Origin: Chitinophaga sp. CF118
Lineage (GTDB): Bacteria > Bacteroidota > Bacteroidia > Chitinophagales > Chitinophagaceae
DNA length: 64,000 bases
Assembly (NCBI RefSeq): GCF_900112615.1
Contig: NZ_FOMK01000003.1
Location: 496,001 to 560,000 of the forward strand
Direction: 5' to 3'
The position numbers and the translations under genes were made by a program. The notes beneath the pieces were generated by a model. It saw only the letters and a program-made list of their open reading frames with translations, did not search any database and was not told the DNA's origin. Positions 46,970 to 54,676 of this stretch are shown piece by piece (position 1 is the stretch's first letter; every line of letters begins with the position of its first letter).

Positions 46970-47629
46970 ATGTTAGGTTTAACCAAACTGACCCATATTG
47001 TTTATAGCACTTGTAATGGTTTGGAATACGAAAACCAGCCTGGAAGCTTAGAACAATATGAGGAGCAGCAAGAGGCACTCTTGAGAGAAGAGCGCATAGT
47101 TAGGAGTCTTATTTTTGAAACCGCTTTATCGATCGTTAATGAGGATGAGTACAAGCAATTTATTAGCTATAAACTGCGTACACTGTGTAAACTTTCAGAT
47201 TTATTGGAAGATACCCTCGTAAACGGAACAGCGGACAACGGACCCTACACAGAATTATTGCAGGAACATGCACTATCTGTAATCAAAAGTCTGATCGGTT
47301 TTTTACATGACCGTTTTTCAGATGTAATAGCTGGGATCAATGAAGGCGCCAAAGTTAGTGACAGTCAATCGGCTCTTGCCAGGATGAAACTCAATACCTC
47401 AGCACCGATATTAGCTCTTTTTGCAAGAGCGCTGGTCGATGGTACAGATATCGTCGGTGACAGTGATGTGGCTATTAAGAGATATTTTGTTAAGCACTTC
47501 AGCTCAAAGCATACGGCTGAAATAACTTATACTAGCTTCCGCAATAATTTCCATAGTCCGGCACCGGCTACAATCAAAAAACTTGTTATTATACTTAATA
47601 GCATGATTCATTTCTTACATAGTCTGTAA
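46970..47629 (+). CDS. hypothetical protein with RteC-like C-terminal pattern
   Basis: A 219-residue, mostly helical protein. The C-terminal part (YFVKHFSSKHTAEITY, then PAPATIKKLVIILNSM) loosely resembles the tail of RteC-type regulators that act on Bacteroidota mobile elements. No DNA-binding motif can be shown, so the similarity is weak. It sits between a terminator and the palindrome before the replication-like module. Confidence 0.6.
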   Translation: MLGLTKLTHIVYSTCNGLEYENQPGSLEQYEEQQEALLREERIVRSLIFETALSIVNEDEYKQFISYKLRTLCKLSDLLEDTLVNGTADNGPYTELLQEHALSVIKSLIGFLHDRFSDVIAGINEGAKVSDSQSALARMKLNTSAPILALFARALVDGTDIVGDSDVAIKRYFVKHFSSKHTAEITYTSFRNNFHSPAPATIKKLVIILNSMIHFLHSL

Positions 47630-47670
47630 AAAAAATTTTTCTTCACAATTAATTGATAATGAACTGTTTT

Positions 47671-47692
47671 CAGGGGGTTGCGCAACCCCCTG
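47671..47692. repeat. perfect 22-bp palindrome
   Basis: cagggggttgc and its complement, with no loop, 42 bp after the stop at 47629 and 54 bp before the HTH gene. It could end the upstream transcript, but it lacks a T-run; it may be an operator or an origin-type hairpin. Confidence 0.7.
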
Positions 47693-47725
47693 CAACTGTT
47701 CTTGTATGCTTAATTCTTTTTGATT

Positions 47726-47750
47726 TGCATAAAAAATAATTATTTATGCA
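47726..47750 (+). promoter_or_regulatory. dyad overlapping the start codon of the HTH gene
   Basis: tgcataaa and tttatgca (8-bp arms, 9-nt spacer). The start codon ATG at 47746-47748 lies in the right arm, so a protein bound here would block translation or transcription start. Consistent with autorepression by the HTH protein encoded next. Confidence 0.5.
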
Positions 47751-48048
47751 GTCAGAAATTCCAGTTACAAAACAAGAATTCCAACATCTCAGAAAAGCCT
47801 TCTCTCGCTTAAAACAGGAATTCCTTCAACTCCGAAAAACTTTAAAACAGCAAAAGCATCATGATTACCCACTGATCAAAACCAGGGAGGTAAGAAAAAT
47901 TCTGCGGATTTCTGCATCCACACTCCAGGCAATGCGCAATAAGGGGACACTTCCCTTTGCCCGTGTAGGGGGATTATTGTTGTACGATTACAACGATATC
48001 AGGAAGCTATTGCTCAAAAGCAAAACAACTAAAAAACAAACACTATGA
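47746..48048 (+). CDS. excisionase-like helix-turn-helix protein
   Basis: A 100-residue protein: a Gln/Lys-rich coiled-coil N-terminus (about 5-40) then a MerR/excisionase-type HTH (TREVRKILRISASTLQAMRN, LPFARVGGLLLYDYND near 45-90). Such HTH_17 proteins control or assist mobile-element excision and replication. Its stop overlaps the start of the next gene by 4 bp (ATGA). Confidence 0.83.
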   Translation: MQSEIPVTKQEFQHLRKAFSRLKQEFLQLRKTLKQQKHHDYPLIKTREVRKILRISASTLQAMRNKGTLPFARVGGLLLYDYNDIRKLLLKSKTTKKQTL

Positions 48049-48866
48049 ATTACATCCATCACCTCAACAGTTTTTATCTCCGTTTGGATAAAGATGAACG
48101 GCTGAAACCCTTGCATATCAGCCTGTACATGGCATTGTTTCAAAACTGGAACTACCATCATTTCTCCCAGGTATTTATCATGTCCCGTACAAGACTGATG
48201 CAAACAAGTCGGATAGGTTCCAGAACTTCGTTTGCAAAGGTAATTAGAGAATTACATGAGTTTGGGTATATCAGATATTTCCCATCTCTGCATACAGGGC
48301 ATCCGGCTAAAGTAACCATCATTCCGTTATCTGTAATCAAAACAATAAAGTCAGATTCGGATCTTTTCTCCGGAGTTCCTGATTCTATCAGAACCAGTCC
48401 CAATAGTGGGACTACCCCTGTCCCGGATTTGAGCACAGGCAGTCCCGAAAGTGGGACTACCCCTGTCCCTGATTTGAACACAGGCAGTCCCGAAAATGGG
48501 ACTACCCCTGTCCCAAAAGTGGGACCCTTTAATAAACAATTAAAACAAATAAACAATTTAAACAGTGTGTGTGACTCACACGCACACGATAATCATCAAT
48601 ATAAAAATTTCAATCAAAAAGAAATTCAGCCGCCCACAATAGAAGAGGTATTATCCTGGTTCGCCAACCAACGTTGCGACCGCGAAAGAGCCTTAACCTT
48701 CTTTTATCACTATTCAGCTAATGGCTGGATGATAGGAATTCATCCCATTCGGGACTGGAAAGCAGTTGCCCTAAAATGGATTTTCAATACAAAAAAAACA
48801 CCAAATCATGGAGGCGCAAAATACCTGCACACAAGCAAAAGTGAAGATTATTCAGAGCCATTATGA
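48045..48866 (+). CDS. replication initiator-like/DnaD-like protein with internal repeats
   Basis: A 273-residue protein. Residues 1-100 form a winged-helix-type domain (LHISLYMALFQNWNYH, SFAKVIRELHEFGYIRYF), residues about 118-160 are three 15-residue repeats of the form SPxSGTTPVPDLxTG, and the C-terminal part (EVLSWFANQRCDRERALTFFYHY) resembles the DnaD/primosome helper tail. The position between the HTH gene and a DnaC-like ATPase gene fits a small replication-type module common in Bacteroidota accessory regions. Confidence 0.72.
   Translation: MNYIHHLNSFYLRLDKDERLKPLHISLYMALFQNWNYHHFSQVFIMSRTRLMQTSRIGSRTSFAKVIRELHEFGYIRYFPSLHTGHPAKVTIIPLSVIKTIKSDSDLFSGVPDSIRTSPNSGTTPVPDLSTGSPESGTTPVPDLNTGSPENGTTPVPKVGPFNKQLKQINNLNSVCDSHAHDNHQYKNFNQKEIQPPTIEEVLSWFANQRCDRERALTFFYHYSANGWMIGIHPIRDWKAVALKWIFNTKKTPNHGGAKYLHTSKSEDYSEPL
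48396..48523 (+). repeat. three copies of a 45-bp tandem repeat inside the initiator-like gene
   Basis: Units at 48396-48440, 48441-48485 and 48486-48523 (partial). Each contains agtccc and gggact, a hairpin-forming pair, and keeps the reading frame (15 codons). Confidence 0.85.
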
Positions 48867-49470
48867 CTATCATGCGATTTTGAAGGTAATAATTGCCAAA
48901 GGAAAGGAAATGTTCGGGCCCCGTTTTCAGGTGGATGACATAGATCGTCCGGTGATTATGAAGTTGATCGCCTATTTTCTACAGGATGAAAATGTCGCCA
49001 CTGCGCAGAAGATAGACCTGTACAAAGGTCTGATCATTATGGGGCCGATCGGTTGTGGCAAAACTGCCATCATGCGTATCCTGAAAACATTATTGCGCCC
49101 TCATCATCAATATTCAATTCAGTCATGTTACAATATCAGTCTGAACTTTTTAGAGGACGGAAGCAGTGTAATCGAACGGTATACATCCAGTTCATTCGAT
49201 CCTTATACTACCAGGCCACGTATCTGTTGTTTTGATGATTTAGGATCAGAGCCCGATGTTAACTATTGGGGAAATATCCGTAATGTAATGGCAGAAATTC
49301 TGTTGCGTCGCTACGATCTCTTCATGGAATATCATATGCTCACCTATATGACCACGAATCTTAGCAGCGCTAAACTGGAAGAGCGATATGGCGACCGGCT
49401 CCGCAGCCGTACCCGGCAAATGTGTCAAGTCATAGCATTCTCCGGGGAGAGTAAAGACAAAAGGATTTAA
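48808..49470 (+). CDS. DnaC/IstB-like AAA ATPase
   Basis: A 220-residue ATPase: Walker A GPIGCGKTA near 78-86, Walker B CCFDDLGSEP near 136-145, and sensor-1-like MTTNLS near 183. It is the size of a helicase loader. It overlaps the upstream gene by 59 bp in another frame, so the two are coupled. Probably loads a helicase for the module, or is an orphan IstB-like helper; no transposase is nearby. Confidence 0.82.
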   Translation: MEAQNTCTQAKVKIIQSHYDYHAILKVIIAKGKEMFGPRFQVDDIDRPVIMKLIAYFLQDENVATAQKIDLYKGLIIMGPIGCGKTAIMRILKTLLRPHHQYSIQSCYNISLNFLEDGSSVIERYTSSSFDPYTTRPRICCFDDLGSEPDVNYWGNIRNVMAEILLRRYDLFMEYHMLTYMTTNLSSAKLEERYGDRLRSRTRQMCQVIAFSGESKDKRI

Positions 49471-49625
49471 ACACATTTTCATAGGTGAAACAAACAAACA
49501 TGGAAACGGCCTGGTAATCCTGCCGGGCCGGTTTTTAAAATTCAAAAACATTATCTGAAACAAAACATCTTCATCAGATGAACATCATCTGTTGGTAAAA
49601 CATTTTAACTTTTAAAATTCTAATT
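49471..49625. other. intergenic region with a weak hairpin
   Basis: Contains an imperfect GC-rich hairpin around 49504-49535 (aaacggcc ... ggccggttt) followed by T-rich sequence, which may end the ATPase transcript. Confidence 0.4.
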
Positions 49626-50048
49626 ATGCGTGATATAAAATACATCGTCATTCATTGCACTGCCACAAAGTCAACTGCTACAGTTGAATCAATTCAAAGC
49701 TACTGGAGAACAAAGTTAGGTTGGAAGAGTCCCGGTTATCATTACATCATAGACACCAATGGGGTAATCAAACAGTTACTGAATGAAGAACTGGTTGCAA
49801 ATGGTGTTGTCGGTTACAATGATGTCTCTATTCATGTTAGTTACATCGGCGGGATAGATGCTAATAATAACCCCAAAGATACCAGGACATTGAAACAGTT
49901 ATCTGCCATGAAAGTTTGGATAAAATACCTGAGTAATAGATATCCCACTGCAATCATTCAAGGGCACCGGGATTTTCCAAACGTGCATAAAGCATGTCCT
50001 TCTTTTGACGTAAAATCCTGGCTAGAAGAGATTGAAATATGGCAGTAA
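49626..50048 (+). CDS. N-acetylmuramoyl-L-alanine amidase, T7-lysozyme-like
   Basis: A 140-residue amidase_2-type enzyme: zinc ligands His in IHCTAT near 10, His near 118 (GHRDFP) and Cys near 126 (KACPSFD); the central GYHYIID matches. It lacks a signal peptide, as do phage amidases. It is probably a relic of a prophage or mobile element, or an endolysin-like lysis/competition factor. Confidence 0.88.
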   Translation: MRDIKYIVIHCTATKSTATVESIQSYWRTKLGWKSPGYHYIIDTNGVIKQLLNEELVANGVVGYNDVSIHVSYIGGIDANNNPKDTRTLKQLSAMKVWIKYLSNRYPTAIIQGHRDFPNVHKACPSFDVKSWLEEIEIWQ

Positions 50049-50050
50049 TG

Positions 50051-50102
50051 AATGAACGAACATCAGCCGCGGATAATCCATTCCTGCTGGTGTTCGTTCA
50101 TT
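50051..50102 (+). terminator. hairpin after the amidase gene
   Basis: 17-bp arms at 50051-50067 and 50086-50102 (aatgaacgaacatcagc, one G-T wobble). A third copy of the cgttcgttcatt half lies at 50179-50193, before the next stop codon. Confidence 0.55.
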
Positions 50103-50192
50103 TGACCCTTATGGCAGAGCATTAGCTGCATGAGAACGTTTTTCAAATTGTACTCTTGCAGCTTTAGATCCTTTAATAAACGTTCGTTCATT

Positions 50193-50495
50193 TTATTCCG
50201 CTTCTTCCGGATCCAGAGGCGGAATATCGTCCGGATCTAAAGGATCATCGTATTCCGTTATATGCCATATTTTATGATAAGATATGCCTTTAAGAAGATC
50301 CTTGTAGGAAGAATACAATAATGAAAACAATTCAGGAGAAGCAGAATCCTTTTCATAATAGGCATTAAATTCTTCAATAGGAATGTTTAATTTATCCGCA
50401 ATCTCCTTATTTGTAATTTCAATACCATTTTGTTTGGCAATACTTTTTATCTTCGAAACGGTGAGTTCAAAAGACTCTTTTGAATTTCCGGTCAT
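50193..50495 (-). CDS. small hypothetical protein with acidic tail
   Basis: About 100 residues from the chosen start at 50495; the frame is open to 50636, with possible starts at 50558 and 50636. The N-terminal region has a helix-turn-helix look (EITNKEIADKLNIPIEEFNAYY), and the C-terminus is a Pro/Asp/Glu-rich tail (DPLDPDDIPPLDPEEAE). Not recognised. Its start is uncertain. Confidence 0.5.
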   Translation of the reverse strand: MTGNSKESFELTVSKIKSIAKQNGIEITNKEIADKLNIPIEEFNAYYEKDSASPELFSLLYSSYKDLLKGISYHKIWHITEYDDPLDPDDIPPLDPEEAE

Positions 50496-50741
50496 ATTTT
50501 GAAACTTTAAGTTGCTATATGTCTCCTGGCGGATTCCTTCCTCATCCAAATGAAACATAATACCAAAACTATATGATTGAAAACTAATAACCAAGGGGCT
50601 GGTTGATATCATTGGGTGGCAATCGTATCGAAGCAATATCCCAGATTAAGCGTGGGGAGCTTTAGTTCTTTGATCAAGGGGAGAGTACAGGGCCAGGAAC
50701 ATGAACTTTAATTCTTTATTTAACTTTGAATAATCCTGGCG

Positions 50742-50856
50742 CATCGGCGATAACGTATAAGGCGTTTTATCTTTAGAATATAACTAGGCTTCAGGAAGAA
50801 GGGAAGGGGAGAACTTCCGTCAACATTGGATTACGCCTTATACATTATCGCCGATG
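50742..50856. mobile_element. MITE-like element with 24-bp inverted repeats
   Basis: 24-bp arms at 50742-50765 and 50833-50856 differ at one position (core atcggcgataa(c/t)gtataag). The 67-nt centre has no ORF. It could be a miniature transposon or an integrase-related site; no target duplication is clear. Confidence 0.5.
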
Positions 50857-50888
50857 TTCTAACTTCTTTGAACCTTATGAAACAAGAG

Positions 50889-50939
50889 TTAACAAAGCCA
50901 TTGGACAATGTTTTTCAACATACCCAATGGCTTTGTTAA
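50889..50939. terminator. strong hairpin
   Basis: Perfect 16-bp arms at 50889-50904 and 50924-50939 (ttaacaaagccattgg), 19-nt loop, just after the PIN-remnant stop on the minus strand. Probably its terminator. Confidence 0.65.
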
Positions 50940-50942
50940 TCC

Positions 50943-51098
50943 TTACATTACAGGATTTGCCTGTAATAACTTTTCTTCAAATCTTTTAGCATTTAGTCTT
51001 CCTGTTTTAAAAGCTTCAAAAAGTAAAAGACTGTGTCCTTTAAATTTATTGTCGAAGCATCCCCCAATAACTGAGGTATCAGTATATATGTTTTTCAT
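50943..51098 (-). pseudogene. truncated PIN-domain toxin (VapC-type) remnant
   Basis: A 51-codon minus-strand frame begins KNIYTDTSVIGGCFD, the opening motif of PIN nucleases, which carries the first catalytic Asp. After about 30 residues the sequence jumps to a short helix and stops (AKRFEEKLLQANPVM). A complete PIN domain has about 130-160 residues, so the middle and end are missing. No antitoxin is adjacent. Confidence 0.55.
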
Positions 51099-51228
51099 GT
51101 AGATGTACAAATTTGAATATTGGTTAACAAATTGAAATCCTTACCCCGTAAGAGTTTTAATGATTTTACAGTAAATAATTGAGATTGTAATTATTGGGAG
51201 GAGGCAGTAGATTGCCTGGATTAACAAC

Positions 51229-51360
51229 TTATTTAAGGTATATTGTAATCAACGTATTTTGATAAATTGCCACCATTGAAGAATCTTCTGCCTGGAAGCC
51301 AGCATCTGCAAGCAATGTGCCACAGATCATTACTAAAGGGAGTTTACGCCCTGTCCACAT
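51229..51360 (-). pseudogene. decayed second copy of a SymE-like gene
   Basis: A 43-codon frame with LVMICGTLLADAGF where the SymE core reads LRLSGRWLEDAGF, then a strand (MVAIYQNTLI) and a stop. It overlaps the 3' end of the intact SymE-like gene in another frame. The lack of the N-terminal half and loss of key residues suggest decay. Confidence 0.5.
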
Positions 51361-51610
51361 TTTTTGTTTCATTTCTTTTACTTTTGGCATTATTGGTTTT
51401 AAAATCAGTTTTATTTGTATCTTTTTCTAATTTAATCTTCGTTATCACCAGTTTATTTTTTGATACTTTAATCTGGCAGGTTTCATAAATACCAAAGCCG
51501 GCATCTTCAAGCCATCTGCCTGATAATCTTAAAAACGGATAGGTACTTTTGAAGCCCCATTTACCACTGTAGGTGATGTCTTGAAATTTTGCAGTTCTGA
51601 TATTTTTCAT
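51344..51610 (-). CDS. SymE-family type I toxin-like protein
   Basis: An 88-residue protein with the SymE core near 26-60: YPFLRLSGRWLEDAGFGIY followed by CQIKVSKNKLVI. The tail is basic and Lys-rich. SymE proteins are SOS-linked toxins in E. coli, controlled by an antisense RNA; whether one exists here cannot be told. The divergent XRE gene begins 191 bp away. Confidence 0.75.
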   Translation of the reverse strand: MKNIRTAKFQDITYSGKWGFKSTYPFLRLSGRWLEDAGFGIYETCQIKVSKNKLVITKIKLEKDTNKTDFKTNNAKSKRNETKNVDRA

Positions 51611-51801
51611 GTCATATTTATTTATACAAATATACTAAATATCCTTTTAAATGCCGCCTTTTAAGCGCTATTTTGTATCTTTTAATTGTCATTTAAATGT
51701 CATTTGCTAGTATGGTAAAGGGTCTTGTATGGGTTTGAAAACAGGCCGTTATTTATACTTCACATTTAATTGTAACTTCAGTTTAATTTAAAAAAGAAGA
51801 A

Positions 51802-52152
51802 ATGATATTCAATGATAGAGTCGCATTGGCCAGGGAAAAAAAAGGCTTAACCCGAGTCGAATTAGAAAAACTAATAGGCGTTTCTAACAATATGATTGGT
51901 AAGTATGAAAGGGGAGAGATAACGCCACCATTAGGAGTAGCTACAAAAATTGCTGAAGTATTAGATTGTTCTTTAGACTACCTGGTAGGTCTTACTGAAG
52001 AAAATAATGAAAAATCACAAGATGAAATTCCCGGCAGATTAAAGCCTGCGTTAGCCAAATTCGAGCAGTTATCTCCAGCGGACAGAACCCTCATTATGTC
52101 TGTTATGGATGCTTTCATTGTCAAAGCAAAAGTCCAGTCCATCAAAGAATAA
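51802..52152 (+). CDS. XRE-family transcriptional regulator
   Basis: A 116-residue protein: N-terminal HTH (RVALAREKKGLTRVELEKLIGVSNNMIGKYERGE, about 5-38) followed by a second helix set typical of phage-repressor-like XRE proteins (LDYLVGLTEENNE) and a C-terminal helix. No peptidase domain, so not LexA-like. Divergent from the SymE-like gene, which it may regulate. Confidence 0.87.
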   Translation: MIFNDRVALAREKKGLTRVELEKLIGVSNNMIGKYERGEITPPLGVATKIAEVLDCSLDYLVGLTEENNEKSQDEIPGRLKPALAKFEQLSPADRTLIMSVMDAFIVKAKVQSIKE

Positions 52153-52541
52153 AAAAGCCCCTGACGTAAGGTAGGAGCCTTTGCTCACCAGCCAACCTAA
52201 AGGTTACTAAACCATTAGCAGGATAACTATTTTCATAACCAGGAGGCTGATTATCGCTTATTGTTGGGATAGGTGAGGGTTAGACGAAAATGGTTTCATA
52301 TACAACGGATTTAAAATAAGTAGAACTACGCATTTTTTGATTGATAACTTTGGGTTAACATTTTTTCAAGGAACATTCATTTACTTTCAAACAGTAAATA
52401 TTTATCAACCTATATTTTGTAATCATGCACCATTTTCCTATTCCCCGTTGTTCTCTGGTGTCTTCACCTGTTTATTGTTTTTCTCTGCTAATAGTTCCAG
52501 ATTATATAACCTCAAGTTCTTAATTTTTTACCCCTCCCCGA
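52153..52541. other. intergenic region without a gene
   Basis: A 389-bp stretch after the XRE gene. It has a conserved-looking segment near 52150-52240 but no ORF, and should hold the promoter for the toxin remnant. Confidence 0.4.
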
Positions 52542-52972
52542 ATGAAACTATTTATACCCCTCATTATCATATTGAGCATTCATTATAGTCATGTAAATGC
52601 ACAGGACAGCACTATTGAACGTTTACAATTGCAAAAGCAGCGGGTGACACAAATATTGACACTTGCACAGGATAGCATTGCAGGGCGCTTACCTAAAAAA
52701 TATCTTTTACAACTCCAACATAAATCCCATCATATAGAAGAGCAGGTAAACGAACGTTCAGAAAAAGCGTTAGAGGTTGGATTAAACAAGAACAGAATGC
52801 TATGGCTGGTGGAAAACGGTCGTCTATCCGTGTACCACCTGGAAAAAATCTGGCTTATTCAAGAGGTAAGGAGGCTGCCAAGGGATATGGATATGAAGAA
52901 TCCAAAATTCAAGATATAGATTTGCATAGAAACCGGCATGCTGTCCAAAATAAACGGAAGAAAAAATCTTAA
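52542..52972 (+). pseudogene. frameshifted polymorphic-toxin remnant
   Basis: Frame 52542-52919 begins with a signal peptide (to HVNAQ, about 21) and a helical region (RLQLQKQRVTQILTL), but its second half loses coding character. From about 52796 another frame reads NAMAGGKRSS, PPGKNLAYSRGKEAAKGYGY, then DLHRNRHAVQNKRKKKS to a stop at 52970-52972. This looks like a basic toxin C-terminus of RHS/polymorphic-toxin type. The two parts have probably been joined by deletion and are out of frame. A DUF2750 gene starts 9 bp later, where a cognate immunity gene would sit. Confidence 0.6.
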
Positions 52973-52981
52973 CTTTTTTAT

Positions 52982-53368
52982 ATGATAAGTCAAAAAGAAA
53001 TTGATGCAATGATTAAAGAACCCGCTGATGCCCGATTTAAATACACCATTAAACGAATCGCAGACTGGGAAAAACTTTGGGTTATTGGAGATGGAAATGT
53101 ATTTGCAACATTTAGTGATGATGAAAATAACATTGTATTTCCCATATGGCCCTTTGAGGAATTGGCACAATTATGTTGTATAGAGGAATATTCTCAATAT
53201 AGACCAGAAGTTATGAGTCTTGATGACTTCTTGAATGAATTTATTCCAGATTTTGAAAAAAGTAATTACAAGCTGTCTTTACTGCCTTTATCGACTGGGA
53301 AAGGGATGGCTATAGACATCTCAATGTTCAAAGAAGCTTTGAATATTGAACTTGAAAAGTACGAGTAA
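52982..53368 (+). CDS. DUF2750 protein, candidate immunity protein (copy 1)
   Basis: A 128-residue protein of the DUF2750 pattern: RFKYTIKRIADWEKLWVI near 14-33, FPIWPFEELAQLCC near 57-70, DFLNEFIPDFEKS. It lies 9 bp after the toxin remnant. DUF2750 proteins often occur next to polymorphic toxins and have been proposed as immunity proteins; the role here is inferred from position. Confidence 0.82.
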   Translation: MISQKEIDAMIKEPADARFKYTIKRIADWEKLWVIGDGNVFATFSDDENNIVFPIWPFEELAQLCCIEEYSQYRPEVMSLDDFLNEFIPDFEKSNYKLSLLPLSTGKGMAIDISMFKEALNIELEKYE

Positions 53369-53579
53369 TGTGTCTTAAGGTAAATTCCCCCATAGTTATT
53401 GTTTTGAATGCAGACTCCCCTGATTATGGAGCGTGTTTCTTTTTGCTACTTTGAATATGAATTTCATTTCTTCTAATCTTGATTTTGTCAGATTTTAATA
53501 AGTAATGATTTGCTGGTTAATCTATTGTCTGGTGGCTTTGCAAGTGTTGTTATCAGACTAATAAATAATAATTAAGGTT

Positions 53580-53963
53580 ATGAATGAACATAAAGTACAA
53601 AGCATTCTAAAATTATCAAAAGAAGAACGATATGGTTATTTTGTAGATAAAATAGTTGATTTTGAAAAAGTATGGGGATTAAATAATGATGGATGGGCTA
53701 TATTGGGAGATCAGGAAAACTCCACTGTAATGCCATTTTGGCCAGAAGAGCATTTTGCAGAAAGGTGCATTTCAGAAGAATGGAAAGGATATAAACCACA
53801 AGCAATTAGTTTGCAGGACTTTTTGGATAAGTGGTTGCCTGGAATGGAAAAGGACAATAGATTAGTTGCTGTATTCTATTTTCCTGAATTGAAAGAAAAC
53901 ATAATAATTTCTCCACAAGAATTGAAATCAGCTATTCAGGAGGGACAAAAGGAATATCTCTAA
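53580..53963 (+). CDS. DUF2750 protein (copy 2)
   Basis: A 127-residue paralogue: ERYGYFVDKIVDFEKVWGL, then MPFWPEEHFAERCIS and DFLDKWLPGMEKDNR. It is the most divergent of the three, and closest to stand-alone DUF2750 proteins of other bacteria. The spacer before it (211 bp) has no gene. Confidence 0.82.
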   Translation: MNEHKVQSILKLSKEERYGYFVDKIVDFEKVWGLNNDGWAILGDQENSTVMPFWPEEHFAERCISEEWKGYKPQAISLQDFLDKWLPGMEKDNRLVAVFYFPELKENIIISPQELKSAIQEGQKEYL

Positions 53964-54105
53964 AAATAATCGATGCAATCATAGCGAGTTTGAAGAATAC
54001 AAATAATATAGTTCCGGACGTATAGGCTGGTTGTTTTGCGATCAAAGCTATTGAACTGCATAAATTGCAACATGCTACAGGAAAAGTAAAAAAATCGCAA
54101 TAATT

Positions 54106-54513
54106 ATGGTTAACCAGAATTATAAAATCAATCAGAAGGAAATAGATTCATTGATTAATTCATCGCCAGAAACACGGTTTGAATACGCCGTAAAGCGAAT
54201 AGCAGACTGGGAAAAAGTATGGACTATTGTTGATGATGCTGGAAATATAGGCATGTTAACTGATGAAGCTAAAAATGTTATATTTCCCTTATGGCCCTTT
54301 GAAGAATTTGCGAAATTATGCTGTAAAGATGAATTCCAGAGGTTTAAACCTTTAGCCATTGAGCTTAGTGAATTCTTGGAGAATTATCTTCCTGATTACG
54401 AGAAAAAAGGCTATAAATTTAGCGTTTTACCTTTACCAACTGGGAAAGGGGAAATCATGGAAATATCAATGTTCAAAGTGGCATTGGATAGTGAGCTAGA
54501 TAGAATCGAGTAA
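54106..54513 (+). CDS. DUF2750 protein (copy 3)
   Basis: A 135-residue paralogue closely similar to copy 1: RFEYAVKRIADWEKVWTI, FPLWPFEEFAKLCC, PLPTGKGEIMEISMFKVAL. The shared PTGKG-type ending (PLSTGKG in copy 1) is absent from copy 2, so copies 1 and 3 arose by a more recent duplication. Confidence 0.83.
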   Translation: MVNQNYKINQKEIDSLINSSPETRFEYAVKRIADWEKVWTIVDDAGNIGMLTDEAKNVIFPLWPFEEFAKLCCKDEFQRFKPLAIELSEFLENYLPDYEKKGYKFSVLPLPTGKGEIMEISMFKVALDSELDRIE

Positions 54514-54676
54514 TATTTTGCACCAATCAGCTATTCGTACTGTGTTACTTTTATTTGGTCAAATAATCATTTTGTAGATATCTATGGTCCACCGTGTGAA
54601 AACTGTAGTAAACCATATCGTACTCCTAAATTTACTCACCCAAAATCCAATGGTACCTTCTGAAATCCCATTCTTT

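Noticed and set aside
50742..50856. Integron attC site
   Set aside because: No integron integrase and no canonical GTTRRRY/RYYYAAC core was seen; the inverted repeats better fit a MITE.
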